From Limnochordaceae bacterium (GTDB taxonomy: Bacteria; Bacillota; Limnochordia; Limnochordales; DUMU01), in the NCBI GenBank assembly GCA_014896305.1, contig JADBKQ010000014.1, positions 1 through 44,717 on the forward strand: a stretch of 44,717 nucleotides of DNA, written 5' to 3'. Positions 26,810-34,943 of this stretch are shown piece after piece (within the stretch, counting starts at the first letter, position 1; every line of letters starts with the position of its first letter). The position numbers and the translations under genes were made by a program. The notes below the pieces were generated by a model that saw only the letters and a list, made by a program, of their open reading frames with translations, searched no databases and had not been told where the DNA came from.

Positions 26810-26869
26810 ATGAAAGCCGTGGCCCTGCCACAGCTCCGGCTGGCGAGCGGGCCACCGGCGGCCCGGTGA
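26810..26869 (+). CDS. Possible 19-residue leader peptide upstream of the SDH-type protease
   Basis: An ATG at 26810 follows AAGGAAGAGGGCAGACT, a good ribosome site. It opens a 19-codon frame (MKAVALPQLRLASGPPAAR) ending TGA at 26869. The next gene starts at a GTG 11 bases later, and its own ribosome site (GGTGAGGTGA) overlaps the stop of this frame. That arrangement allows translational coupling. There is no homology or repeated codon pattern to show a regulatory function, so it may simply be chance. Confidence 0.35.
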   Translation: MKAVALPQLRLASGPPAAR

Positions 26870-26880
26870 GGTGACAGTCC

Positions 26881-27744
26881 GTGAACTTCAACTTCTTTGA
26901 CCTATTCTGGATCTACCTCTTGGTTACTTCCCTCAGTCCCCTGTGGCGGCAGCGTCGGATTGCCCAGCAGCGGCTGGCTATGATCCGACGCCTGGAACAA
27001 CGCCGTCACAGCCGGGTGATCACCTTGATCCACCGCCAGGAGTCCATCGCACTGCTGGGAATCCCGGTCAGCCGCTACATCGACGTGGATGACTCCGAAC
27101 AGATCCTGCGCGCCATCAAGCTGACACCCCCTGACATGCCCATCGACCTGGTCCTACATACCCCTGGTGGCCTGGTACTGGCTGCGGAGCAGATCGCGCA
27201 CGCGCTCATCCGGCACAAAGGGCCAGTTACAGTGTTCGTTCCCCACTATGCCATGTCGGGTGGGACGATCCTGGCACTGGCCGCCGACCAGATCGTGATG
27301 GATGAAAACGCCGTGCTCGGTCCGGTGGATCCCCAAGTCGGGAACTATGCCGCGGCCGACCTCGTCCGGGTCGCCGAGATGAAGCCTATCCAGGAGACAG
27401 ACGATCGCACCTTGCTGCTGGCCGAGATGGGGCGGAAAGCGCTTCGCCAGGTGCATGACCTGGTCGTCCGCATCACCACGGCCAATGGAATGCCGCTGGA
27501 CAAAGCGAATGAACTGGCCGAGCAACTGAGCACCGGGCGGTTCACCCATGACTACCCCATCACTTACGAAGAGGCGGTCAGGATGGGGATGAACGTCAGC
27601 ACGGACATGCCCGAAGAGATCTACCGGTTGATGGACTTGTATCCGCAACCGGCAGCGCGCCGGCCTTCCGTCGGATACGTTCCCTTGCCGTACGATGGCT
27701 CGCCCACCGACCGTCGGCCGCCTTCCCGTGATCACAGGCCGTGA
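26881..27744 (+). CDS. SDH-type Clp-fold membrane serine protease
   Basis: Member of the serine dehydrogenase proteinase family (PF01972), a ClpP-fold protease anchored by one N-terminal helix (residues 3-22, FNFFDLFWIYLLVTSLSPLW). Catalytic features are LVLHTPGGLVLAAEQIA, the nucleophile Ser126 in HYAMSGGTILALAADQIVMD, and the downstream basic/acidic region DENAVLGPVDPQVG. The C-terminal region has HDYPITYEEAVRMGMNVS, typical of the family, then a Pro/Arg-rich tail of about 35 residues. The GTG start follows GGTGAGGTGACAGTCC. Members are thought to cleave membrane-associated proteins and peptides. It lies downstream of pepF on the same strand, but 230 bases separate them. Confidence 0.9.
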   Translation: MNFNFFDLFWIYLLVTSLSPLWRQRRIAQQRLAMIRRLEQRRHSRVITLIHRQESIALLGIPVSRYIDVDDSEQILRAIKLTPPDMPIDLVLHTPGGLVLAAEQIAHALIRHKGPVTVFVPHYAMSGGTILALAADQIVMDENAVLGPVDPQVGNYAAADLVRVAEMKPIQETDDRTLLLAEMGRKALRQVHDLVVRITTANGMPLDKANELAEQLSTGRFTHDYPITYEEAVRMGMNVSTDMPEEIYRLMDLYPQPAARRPSVGYVPLPYDGSPTDRRPPSRDHRP

Positions 27745-27858
27745 TCCAACGGGGCAGACGAGGCACCCCCGCGCCACGTGCAAACCGGAAGGCAGAACCG
27801 GGTACACTACGGACGCCAGCCCCCTGGCACACCCTGACCACGGCAAGGAATGAGTGAT

Positions 27859-28524
27859 ATGCGTGAACCCTCGTCCACTTCTGCACCCCGGGGCTCACCC
27901 GCCCCATTTGCACCCAGGCTGGGGCAGAGGGGTTACGTATGCTGGCAAGGAGAACGGCTGCCCTGCCGTGTTCACAACGGCCAGGTCTGGGTCTCTTTGC
28001 CCTTTCGCATCGATCGCGCCAAGCTGAGGCAGATCCTGCGCGACAGCCTGTACGCCGTGGGTTGGGACCGCGAACGCCTCGACTCCGAAGCCTGGGGGCT
28101 CGAGTACGACATCGAAGGCTACTACCCTTACTGGGTCTTCCCCGACCCTCAGCAGCCGGGCCATACCATCTTCGCCTTTCCGCCCCGGGACTACCTGGAC
28201 TCGGCGGACGAGTACCAGACCTCGGGGGCGGACCAGGACCAGGCCTACCTCATGCCCGAAGGAAACGTGGGGGTGGAGGCGGCCACCGGATTACATGCCA
28301 ACCCCGGCACCCCCGGCAGGCTGTCGGCGGATGTAGACGGATCTGATGTATTTCTAGAGATCAGCGAACCGCTCGCCCCTGAGCTACCTGCCAGCCAGCC
28401 ATCTACCAGGCCAGCGCTGCTTCCCAGGACTCCTGCGATCGGCCCGGGAGCCCAGGAAGAGGTGACCCACTGGCTACCCTTCCTGTGGCAGGCCCGGGAA
28501 GAACCCCGTGACGCCCACCCGTGA
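27859..28524 (+). CDS. Hypothetical protein
   Basis: I do not recognise this 221-residue protein. The ATG at 27859 is nine bases after AAGGA; the ATG at 27850 is in frame but directly abuts it. The middle section looks ordered and aromatic (GYVCWQGERLPCRVHNGQVWVSL, then WGLEYDIEGYYPYWVFPDP). The rest is Asp/Ser/Pro/Ala-rich and likely disordered. There is no signal peptide or membrane helix. It follows the SDH-type protease by 114 bases on the same strand and converges with an aldo/keto reductase. Confidence 0.6.
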   Translation: MREPSSTSAPRGSPAPFAPRLGQRGYVCWQGERLPCRVHNGQVWVSLPFRIDRAKLRQILRDSLYAVGWDRERLDSEAWGLEYDIEGYYPYWVFPDPQQPGHTIFAFPPRDYLDSADEYQTSGADQDQAYLMPEGNVGVEAATGLHANPGTPGRLSADVDGSDVFLEISEPLAPELPASQPSTRPALLPRTPAIGPGAQEEVTHWLPFLWQAREEPRDAHP

Positions 28525-28585
28525 ATGAAAGCCTGGACCCCGGCCAGTAAGTGGATCGCGGCCGCGGTGCGTGACACCCGGGAGT

Positions 28586-29440
28586 CTAAGCTGTCAGCCG
28601 GAAGATCGGAGTCAGGCCCTTCGCCCGCTGCCGCAGCTCCTCTTCTTCCTCCGGCGTGATCGGCGTGAACTTCTCGGCGATGTCCAGCGCCAGCCGGAAC
28701 AGCGACGGTTCTCCCGGTGGGATGGCGGCCGTCACCGGCTGCGACAGGGTGAACCGCAAAGCCAAGGCCGCCAGATCCGGCTCATCGACCGGTTCATACC
28801 ATGGCTTCTGGTAACGCCTGGGCTTGCCTTCCTGCCACGTCGTCTTGGCCATGGCTTTCAGCGCCAACCGGCCAAGCCCCTTCTCTACGGCCCGGGCCAG
28901 CACCTGGGGGCCGAAGTTCTCGTTGAAGAAGTTCACCCAGTTGACGGGAAAGAGAATGGTGTCGAAATCGAACGCGTCCATCAGCTTGAGAGCCGTCGAG
29001 ACAGAATGGGCGGAGAAGCCCAGGTAACGGACGAGCCCTTCCTGCCTGGCCGCCACCAGCGCGGACAATGCCCCGTCCGGGCCGGTGGCCCGGTCGAAAT
29101 CTTCTTGCGAGGTCATCGCGTGAAGCTGGTACAGGTCGAAATGATCGGTCCGCAACTGGCGCAGGGACTCCTCCAGTTCTCGCCTCGCCCCGGCCGCGGT
29201 ACGCTCCGCTGTCTTGCAGGCCAGAAAGACCTGGTCGCGATAGGGTTGCAGGGCCGGGCCGAGACGTTCCTGCGCGTTACCGTAGCTGGGCGCCACGTCG
29301 AAGTAATTGACGCCCCGGTCTACCGCCTCCGCTACGGTGCGATTCGCCTCTTCCTGCGAGACATTCATGACCACGATGCCGCCCATACCGACGATGGACA
29401 GCGTCTCGCCCGTTTTTCCCAGGGGACGCCGAGCCAGCAT
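28586..29440 (-). CDS. Aldo/keto reductase
   Basis: This 284-residue NAD(P)H-linked reductase starts at an ATG after AGGAGGGTGATCCT. The tetrad is visible: Asp and Tyr in NYFDVAPSYGNAQERLG, Lys in LACKTAE and His in LYQLHAM. The family start RRPLGKTGETLSIVGMGGI is standard. The region KPWYEPVDEPDLAALALRFTLSQPV resembles reductases annotated near sugar genes in Bacillota. It is only distantly similar to the other reductase at 23593-24510, so they are not a recent duplication. An inverted repeat 34 bases upstream of its start may be an operator. Confidence 0.92.
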   Translation of the reverse strand: MLARRPLGKTGETLSIVGMGGIVVMNVSQEEANRTVAEAVDRGVNYFDVAPSYGNAQERLGPALQPYRDQVFLACKTAERTAAGARRELEESLRQLRTDHFDLYQLHAMTSQEDFDRATGPDGALSALVAARQEGLVRYLGFSAHSVSTALKLMDAFDFDTILFPVNWVNFFNENFGPQVLARAVEKGLGRLALKAMAKTTWQEGKPRRYQKPWYEPVDEPDLAALALRFTLSQPVTAAIPPGEPSLFRLALDIAEKFTPITPEEEEELRQRAKGLTPIFRLTA

Positions 29441-29473
29441 AGGATCACCCTCCTATGGCAAGTGAGTGCACAT

Positions 29474-29493
29474 TTTGCAAAGACAAATGCAAA
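29474..29493. promoter_or_regulatory. Candidate operator upstream of the aldo/keto reductase
   Basis: TTTGCA (29474-29479) and TGCAAA (29488-29493) form a palindrome with an eight-base AT-rich spacer in an otherwise GC-rich region. It lies 34 bases upstream of the minus-strand reductase start and about 170 bases upstream of the plus-strand secreted protein gene. No cognate regulator is identified. Confidence 0.3.
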
Positions 29494-29662
29494 CCTCTCT
29501 CATTTTACTGCTCTCCCGCCCGTCCGGAAATAGTCACGTCCTTCGCCCCTAGACATTGCCGGGCCTCGACCGCTCTTCACCCGCAGGAAACGGCTAGCTG
29601 CTGCGGAATAGGTAACCCATATGGCATCTGGCTCCCGCTGAGCTTGGTTTTTGGAAAGGACG

Positions 29663-30868
29663 ATGTCAATCATGCGGGGGATACTCCCACCACACGCGTC
29701 TCACACGAAAGGTGAAAGAAGACGGTGTCCACGGCTTGCCAGCACTGGCCTGGCGCTGCTAGCGGCCATCGGCTGCCTGGGGACGCCCCTGATGATGACC
29801 AGCCAGGCGGTGTGGGCCGCAGCATCCGCCCCGGTGCGCCTGCCCTTCCCAGGGGCGATAATCACGCTGCCCGAGCCGCCGTCGCTCTACGCGGCCACGG
29901 ACTTTACCTTTCGACCGGGAGGCCCACCCCTGCTGTTCAGCGATCAACCTGAATACGTAGAGGGCGAGGGTATCCTGAGCAAGGCGCGGTTCGCCGGCGA
30001 CTGGCGGCTATTCCTCTACCATGTCAACAAAGAGCCGAGCGGGGGCAAGTACTTCCCGGCGGTGATCCGCAATCTTTCGGCGGACAAGCCAGTGACCGTG
30101 AGTGTGCGCAGAGCGGGCTGGCGTGGGCCAAGCCAGAACTATACCTGGGTCGGGCAAGAGGCCTTGCGAGATTTCTTCCAGGATCGTCCAGTGCGCCAGC
30201 TCACCGTCCCGGCCGGCGGTTTTGTCCTGCTCGATCCCCTGATGGTGAGCCGCGGCGCCTACAGCCAGCAGCTCGTAGAAGGGTTGTATGAAGGAACGAC
30301 GGATGGCCCCATCGAGATCTTCGTTCTGGCCACCGACGACCCGGAACGGTTCGATCCCACCCTCTTTGAACCCATCACTGTGCCGGCGGGTGAAAACATG
30401 CGGGGTACTTTCCTCAATGCCGACCGGACGCTGGACCTTACGAGCGACGGCACCGAGACAGTCTGGCTGCTGGCAGGAAACCAATGGTACGATCCCTACC
30501 TCGAGGGCAGCGACGAGCTGGACGGCAACCAGCGGGTCAACTACGGCAACTACGGTGTCGTCTACCATGTCAATGTCCACCTCAAGTCCGATGTGGCTCG
30601 AACGGCCCGGATCGTGTTTGGGGCCGGTTCAGCCAGCTTTGCTGGGGTGATCAAGGTCACCGCCGGTCCCAACGCCGGACAGGTGGTGCGGATTCCGGAA
30701 ACGCCGCGCCGTGTCTTCACCAGCTACGGTAGCGAGGTTTCGTTCCTGGCCCAGTACGACCTGAAGCCAGGCGAAGAGGTGATCTACAGCTTCGATTTCA
30801 TGCCCCCGGGAGCATCCAATCTGCCCGCCTTGCTGGCGGTGGAACCGTTGGAGACGGGGGAGCAATAG
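29663..30868 (+). CDS. Secreted protein, Bacillota stalk-protein-like core without the stalk domain
   Basis: This 401-residue protein starts at ATG 29663 right after GGAAAGGACG. A long-n-region signal peptide covers about residues 27-53 (LASTGLALLAAIGCLGTPLMM to AVWAA). The mature core (SLYATDFTFRPGGPPLLFSDQPEYVEGEG, LFLYHVN, VNYGNYGVVYHV, FSFMPPGASNLPALL-like end) resembles Bacillota secreted proteins usually annotated by an attached copper amine oxidase N-terminal (stalk) domain. That domain is absent here. The fold appears all-beta. Function is unknown, and the family resemblance is from memory rather than a search. Confidence 0.75.
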   Translation: MSIMRGILPPHASHTKGERRRCPRLASTGLALLAAIGCLGTPLMMTSQAVWAAASAPVRLPFPGAIITLPEPPSLYAATDFTFRPGGPPLLFSDQPEYVEGEGILSKARFAGDWRLFLYHVNKEPSGGKYFPAVIRNLSADKPVTVSVRRAGWRGPSQNYTWVGQEALRDFFQDRPVRQLTVPAGGFVLLDPLMVSRGAYSQQLVEGLYEGTTDGPIEIFVLATDDPERFDPTLFEPITVPAGENMRGTFLNADRTLDLTSDGTETVWLLAGNQWYDPYLEGSDELDGNQRVNYGNYGVVYHVNVHLKSDVARTARIVFGAGSASFAGVIKVTAGPNAGQVVRIPETPRRVFTSYGSEVSFLAQYDLKPGEEVIYSFDFMPPGASNLPALLAVEPLETGEQ

Positions 30869-30911
30869 ATTGGTCCGTCTTCGTGTGGCAGACGCTAAAC
30901 ACCGTCGCGGC

Positions 30912-31535
30912 TCAAGGCCGGGGTTCGTAAGTGTCCGACCCCTTGGGGGGCAGGTGAACCAGCCAGATATTGCGGTACTGGACGGGATCGCCATGGTCTT
31001 GTAGGAGCAACGGTCCGGGTCTACCGACGTCGTGGTCCAGTGCTCCACCGGTGGGGCCGAGCAGGACCACGTTATTGTGAATGACCTGTCCATTTTGCAG
31101 GACGGTGACCCGGGCGTTCTCCAGCACCTTACCGGAAGCCTCATCCACCCGGGCTGCCCGGAAGATGATGTCGTACGCCTGCCATTCTCGCGCTGGCTTA
31201 CAGGCGTTGACCAGCGGTGCGAACTGATCGTAGATCGCGCCGCAGTCTCCTTTGCCGGGGATGCCCACTCCATATGAATCAAGCACCTGGATCTCATAGC
31301 GCCCCTGCAGGTAGACCCCGCTATTTCCTTTCGCCTGGCCGCGAGCCTGCGGCATGTCGGGCTCGCAAAACTCCAGGTGGATGAAAGCATCTGCAAACGT
31401 CACGTTGCTCAGAATGTCTCCCTTGCCTGGGCTGACCGTCACCACTCCATTTTCCACAGACCAGCTGGCCGGGCGTCCATTGCGGTGGTGCCATTGACTA
31501 AGGTCGCAGCCGTCAAACAGAACCACTTTCTCCAC
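30912..31535 (-). CDS. DUF1080 family protein (3-keto-disaccharide hydrolase type)
   Basis: PF06439 protein of 207 residues with a concanavalin-like beta-sandwich. Characterised relatives hydrolyse 3-keto-glycosides after sugar oxidation. The motifs are LFDGCDLSQWHHRNGRPASWSVENGVVTV, KGNSGVYLQGRYEIQVLDSYG, CGAIYDQFAPL, EWQAYDIIFRAARVD, HNNVVLLGPTGGAL and GPLLLQDHGDPVQYRNIW. These cover the whole domain. The start is the GTG at 31535 after AGAGGAGTGGAGCGCAA; upstream in-frame codons are not domain-like. There is no signal peptide, so this member is cytoplasmic. No Gfo/Idh/MocA sugar oxidase is nearby, but two aldo/keto reductases are. Confidence 0.92.
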   Translation of the reverse strand: MEKVVLFDGCDLSQWHHRNGRPASWSVENGVVTVSPGKGDILSNVTFADAFIHLEFCEPDMPQARGQAKGNSGVYLQGRYEIQVLDSYGVGIPGKGDCGAIYDQFAPLVNACKPAREWQAYDIIFRAARVDEASGKVLENARVTVLQNGQVIHNNVVLLGPTGGALDHDVGRPGPLLLQDHGDPVQYRNIWLVHLPPKGSDTYEPRP

Positions 31536-31743
31536 TTGCGCTCCACTCCTCTTGGCCGAAGGGCAGGTCGTACCTCGTGTCTGTTTCCTCTGGCCGGGTT
31601 CGGCAATCTTGGAAGCACTCCTGCCGCCGAACAATTCACCCCACACCACAGTCGGTACCGGCAGATAGTCGGACGCAACACACTTCCCAAACCCCACCGT
31701 GCGCTCCAGACCCTTAAGCACTCACTTTGGAGGCTCTCAAGAC

Positions 31744-32538
31744 ATGTCGAACACCCGTATCTTCACCATAGTGGCGGCCTTGCTCCTGGTGATCGCCGCT
31801 GCCGGTGCTGTTGCCCGTCTCTCCGACAGCGGGGGGGTCCAGGCTGCCAGCCACTCTTCTCTGTCCCTCTCCGTACAGCTGACGGCGGACGAAGTGCGCC
31901 GGGCGGACCAGCTCTTTCAGAATGCCCTGGTAGCGTATGTCGGTGAACCGGTGGTCGCGGCAGCAGCGCCCGCCATGATCACCGTACAGCCCGCCTCTGA
32001 CTACCCTCCGATCGAAACCCTGACCGTGTATTATATCGCCAGGCTGAGCCGTACCCCGGCCACCGTCATCATCCAGGAACGCCAGCGGGGACGTTCCTGG
32101 GTCGCTATCGCACGCACCCACGACGTGCCGGAGTCGTATTACGGCCGCTGGGTCGAGGTGAGCACCAGCTACAAGGGGCACGACAAGAACCATGGTCACG
32201 GCCACGCCAAAGTCGGGGCGACCATGCGACGCTTCGTCCCATACTCCGACGCAGAGTTTGAACGGCAGGCGTTCGTCGTCTTCACCCGTGACTACTATGG
32301 TGTCAACGGCGACCAGGTACAGCTCTGGCTCAGCCAGGGCTTCTCGTACCCCGAAGTCGTCCTCCTTCTAAACTACTCCCGCCGTGCCCGCGTCGAACCG
32401 GCCACCCTGGTCGCCTTACGCCAGGACGGCCTGGGGTGGGCGGTAATCACCCGCCGCTACGGCGTGTCGTTTGCGCAGGCGGTCGTCCCGGTGGAACCCA
32501 AGATCGAGCTCAACCTCCACTTTGAATGGCACAACTAA
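31744..32538 (+). CDS. Secreted hypothetical protein with His-rich segment
   Basis: This 264-residue protein starts at ATG 31744, ten bases after GGAGG. A signal peptide (residues 6-35, FTIVAALLLVIAAAGAVARLS to VQAAS) precedes a mature region with repeated short helical units (QLTADEVRRADQLFQNAL, VNGDQVQLWLSQGFSYPEVVLLLNYSRRARV, ALRQDGLGWAVITRRYGVSF). It also holds a Lys/His cluster GHDKNHGHGHAK that could bind metal. I do not recognise the family. It is divergent from the DUF1080 gene across 208 bases with no other gene. Confidence 0.75.
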   Translation: MSNTRIFTIVAALLLVIAAAGAVARLSDSGGVQAASHSSLSLSVQLTADEVRRADQLFQNALVAYVGEPVVAAAAPAMITVQPASDYPPIETLTVYYIARLSRTPATVIIQERQRGRSWVAIARTHDVPESYYGRWVEVSTSYKGHDKNHGHGHAKVGATMRRFVPYSDAEFERQAFVVFTRDYYGVNGDQVQLWLSQGFSYPEVVLLLNYSRRARVEPATLVALRQDGLGWAVITRRYGVSFAQAVVPVEPKIELNLHFEWHN

Positions 32539-32545
32539 ATGTCCT

Positions 32546-32634
32546 GGCCCGCCACTACCTCCAAACCGTACCCCAAGGGCGTCATACGGCTTCAGAACAT
32601 CCCCTTGGCTGGAATCGGAAGGATCTGGCGGGCC
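32546..32634. terminator. Nested inverted repeats between convergent genes
   Basis: An outer 9-bp repeat GGCCCGCCA / TGGCGGGCC (32546-32554, 32626-32634) encloses an inner 7-bp repeat CCAAGGG / CCCTTGG (32573-32579, 32602-32608). They fill the gap between the convergent secreted-protein and ABC exporter genes, so a bidirectional transcription end is plausible. No T-run is present on either side. Confidence 0.3.
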
Positions 32635-32648
32635 CTGTTCCCCAGGCT

Positions 32649-34937
32649 TTACAGTCCGACCGCGCCGCCACCAGACGCCAGGCGCACGCGGGTCTGGGCT
32701 GAGCCCTCCTCATCATGGACGGTGTCGGCGGCGAGCGACTGCTCTTGCCCCCACCCCTCCTGATACTGCAGCCGGTACAGGTCGTAATACAACCCACCTC
32801 GAGCCAGCAGTTCCTGGTGCGTCCCCACCTCTCGCACCCGACCCTTGTGCAATACCACGATCTGGTCGGCATGCTGAATGGTGGACAAGCGGTGGGCGAT
32901 CACGATAGTGGTACGCCCCTGCGACAGCCGCTGCAGGGCCGCCTGGATCAGCTGCTCGGTTTCGGTGTCGATATTGGCGGTCGCCTCGTCCAGCACCAGG
33001 ATGCGAGGATCGAAGGCAAGAGCTCGGGCGAAGGCCAAAAGCTGGCGCTGGCCGGCAGAGAAGGTGGAGCCACGCTCCGTCACCGTCGCCTCCAGGCCGC
33101 CCGGCAGCTGTGCCACAAAAGCCTTCGCCCCTACCTCCTCGAGAGCACGCCAGATTTGCTCGTCATCGATGTCGCGGCGGCCCAGGCGGATGTTGTCCCG
33201 CACGTTTCCGGTGAACAGGAAGACATCCTGCAACACAACGGCAATCTGCCGTCGCAACTCGGCCGGATCGACCTGACGGATATCGGTCCCGTCCACCCGT
33301 ATGGACCCTTTCTGAATGTCGTAAAAACGGCTCAGCAGACTGATGATGGAGCTCTTGCCAGCCCCTGTGTGACCCACGAGGGCCACGGTCTGGCCTGGCT
33401 GGATCTCTAGACTGACGTCTCGCAAGACCCAGTCCTCGTCATGGTACGCAAACCAGACGTGGTCGAATTCGACGTGTCCCTGCAAACGAGGCAGGGGCAG
33501 GGCTTTGGCCGGCTTGCTGATCATCTCGTGCGTGTCCAGGAGCTGGAAGATCCGCTCCGCCGAGGCCATGGCCGTTTGCAGGGTGTTGTACTGCTCAGTC
33601 AAGTCACTGATGGGCCGGAAGAACTGCTGAATGTAGTTGATGAAGGCAAAGAGGACGCCGATGGTGACGGTGCCGGCGATAGCACGCACCCCACCAAACC
33701 ACAGGAGCAACGCTACCGCGGCAGACGATAGCAGATCGATGGCGGGCCGGAAGGTAGCAAAGATCAGGAGCTGGGCCATGTTCGCGTCATAATACTCCCG
33801 GTTGATCCTGGCGAACTCCCGCAGCTTGGCCGCTTCTCGGTGAAAGATCTGGATCACCCGCATCCCGGCGATGTTCTCGGCCATGGCAGCATTGATGCGG
33901 GCCAGCTTGATCCGGACCTGCCGGTAGGCGTTCCGCACTCGCATGCGAAAGAGCACGGTCACTCCGCCGATCAAGGGCATGGTAGCCAGAGCGAGCAGCG
34001 CCAGATAGGGGCTGAGCCCAAACATGGCGATCACGATTCCCGCTAGCAGGAACGCGTCCCGAAACAGACTGACGAAGAGACCAGTATACATGTCATTGAG
34101 TGCTTCTACGTCGTTGGTAACCCGGGTCACCAGTCGGCCGGTAGGGTTACGATCGAAGAAGGCCAAGGCCAGATCTTGCAAATGCTGGTAGATCTCCTGT
34201 CGCAGGTCATACATGATGTGTTGCCCGGTCCACTGCAAGATGTAGGTCTGTGTATAGTTCGCGGCGAAGGAGATGGTCAGCAGGCCCAGCAAAATGAAGG
34301 CCAGCCGGCGTACGTCGGCCACAAAGGGGGTCCGGAAAAGGGCGACGTCGGCAGCGGTCAGCCTTTGGGCGGCCAGTTCCCGCCCATCCGGGAGTCGAAT
34401 GGTCGCCATGTCCCGCTGTCCAGCCCGCCGCGACGCCGACTCCGCGGCTGTTGATGTCCCAGTCGGGCCGGCCGGGGACGACCGGGGCAGAGGATTCACC
34501 GTATAGGAGGGGGGCAGCGACTCCAGACCGGGTGGCAATTGCACCAGGTAGCCACCGAACTGACCGGTCTTTGACCCCAGGATGAGCTGGTAACGAGTGA
34601 GGCTCAATGCCTGGCGCTGCTGGTCAGAGGGGAGTTGCTTCACCGGCACATAACGAGCTCCCTGCCAGATCACCCCGGGGCGGCGCGCCGCCTGAGGCTC
34701 TCCCGGCGCAGGTAATTCGGAGCGGATCAACGGCTGGTGGAACGCGACGATATCGTTATCGATGGCCCGCTGCACGATCAGGGGCTGCACCAGCCCCGCC
34801 CCGGCCACGATGACCAGCAAGGCGATGCTGATCGCCATCCTGCCCCAATAGGGTCGCGTATAACGCAGGAGCCGCCGCATGAGGCGAGCGTCATACGCTT
34901 TACCCAAAACCTCTTCTTCGCGAAAATCTGCGGCCAC
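32649..34937 (-). CDS. ABC exporter half-transporter with large extracytoplasmic insertion
   Basis: This 762-residue type IV exporter half (membrane domain plus ATPase) follows its partner by six bases, with a GTG start after GAGGAGGCCTAAGGCGTA. A roughly 150-residue insertion lies between the first helix (about 33-57) and the second (about 206-228), facing outside the cell. It includes LPSDQQRQALSLTRYQLILG and a Ser/Thr/Gly/Pro-rich part. The ATPase has Walker A GHTGAGKSS, Q-loop QDVFLF and Walker B LVLDEATANID with the catalytic Glu. Its signature is FSAGQ rather than LSGGQ. That altered signature pairs with the partner's defective Walker B, the pattern of heterodimeric exporters such as TM287/288. 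Confidence 0.93.
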   Translation of the reverse strand: MAADFREEEVLGKAYDARLMRRLLRYTRPYWGRMAISIALLVIVAGAGLVQPLIVQRAIDNDIVAFHQPLIRSELPAPGEPQAARRPGVIWQGARYVPVKQLPSDQQRQALSLTRYQLILGSKTGQFGGYLVQLPPGLESLPPSYTVNPLPRSSPAGPTGTSTAAESASRRAGQRDMATIRLPDGRELAAQRLTAADVALFRTPFVADVRRLAFILLGLLTISFAANYTQTYILQWTGQHIMYDLRQEIYQHLQDLALAFFDRNPTGRLVTRVTNDVEALNDMYTGLFVSLFRDAFLLAGIVIAMFGLSPYLALLALATMPLIGGVTVLFRMRVRNAYRQVRIKLARINAAMAENIAGMRVIQIFHREAAKLREFARINREYYDANMAQLLIFATFRPAIDLLSSAAVALLLWFGGVRAIAGTVTIGVLFAFINYIQQFFRPISDLTEQYNTLQTAMASAERIFQLLDTHEMISKPAKALPLPRLQGHVEFDHVWFAYHDEDWVLRDVSLEIQPGQTVALVGHTGAGKSSIISLLSRFYDIQKGSIRVDGTDIRQVDPAELRRQIAVVLQDVFLFTGNVRDNIRLGRRDIDDEQIWRALEEVGAKAFVAQLPGGLEATVTERGSTFSAGQRQLLAFARALAFDPRILVLDEATANIDTETEQLIQAALQRLSQGRTTIVIAHRLSTIQHADQIVVLHKGRVREVGTHQELLARGGLYYDLYRLQYQEGWGQEQSLAADTVHDEEGSAQTRVRLASGGGAVGL

Positions 34938-34943
34938 TACGCC

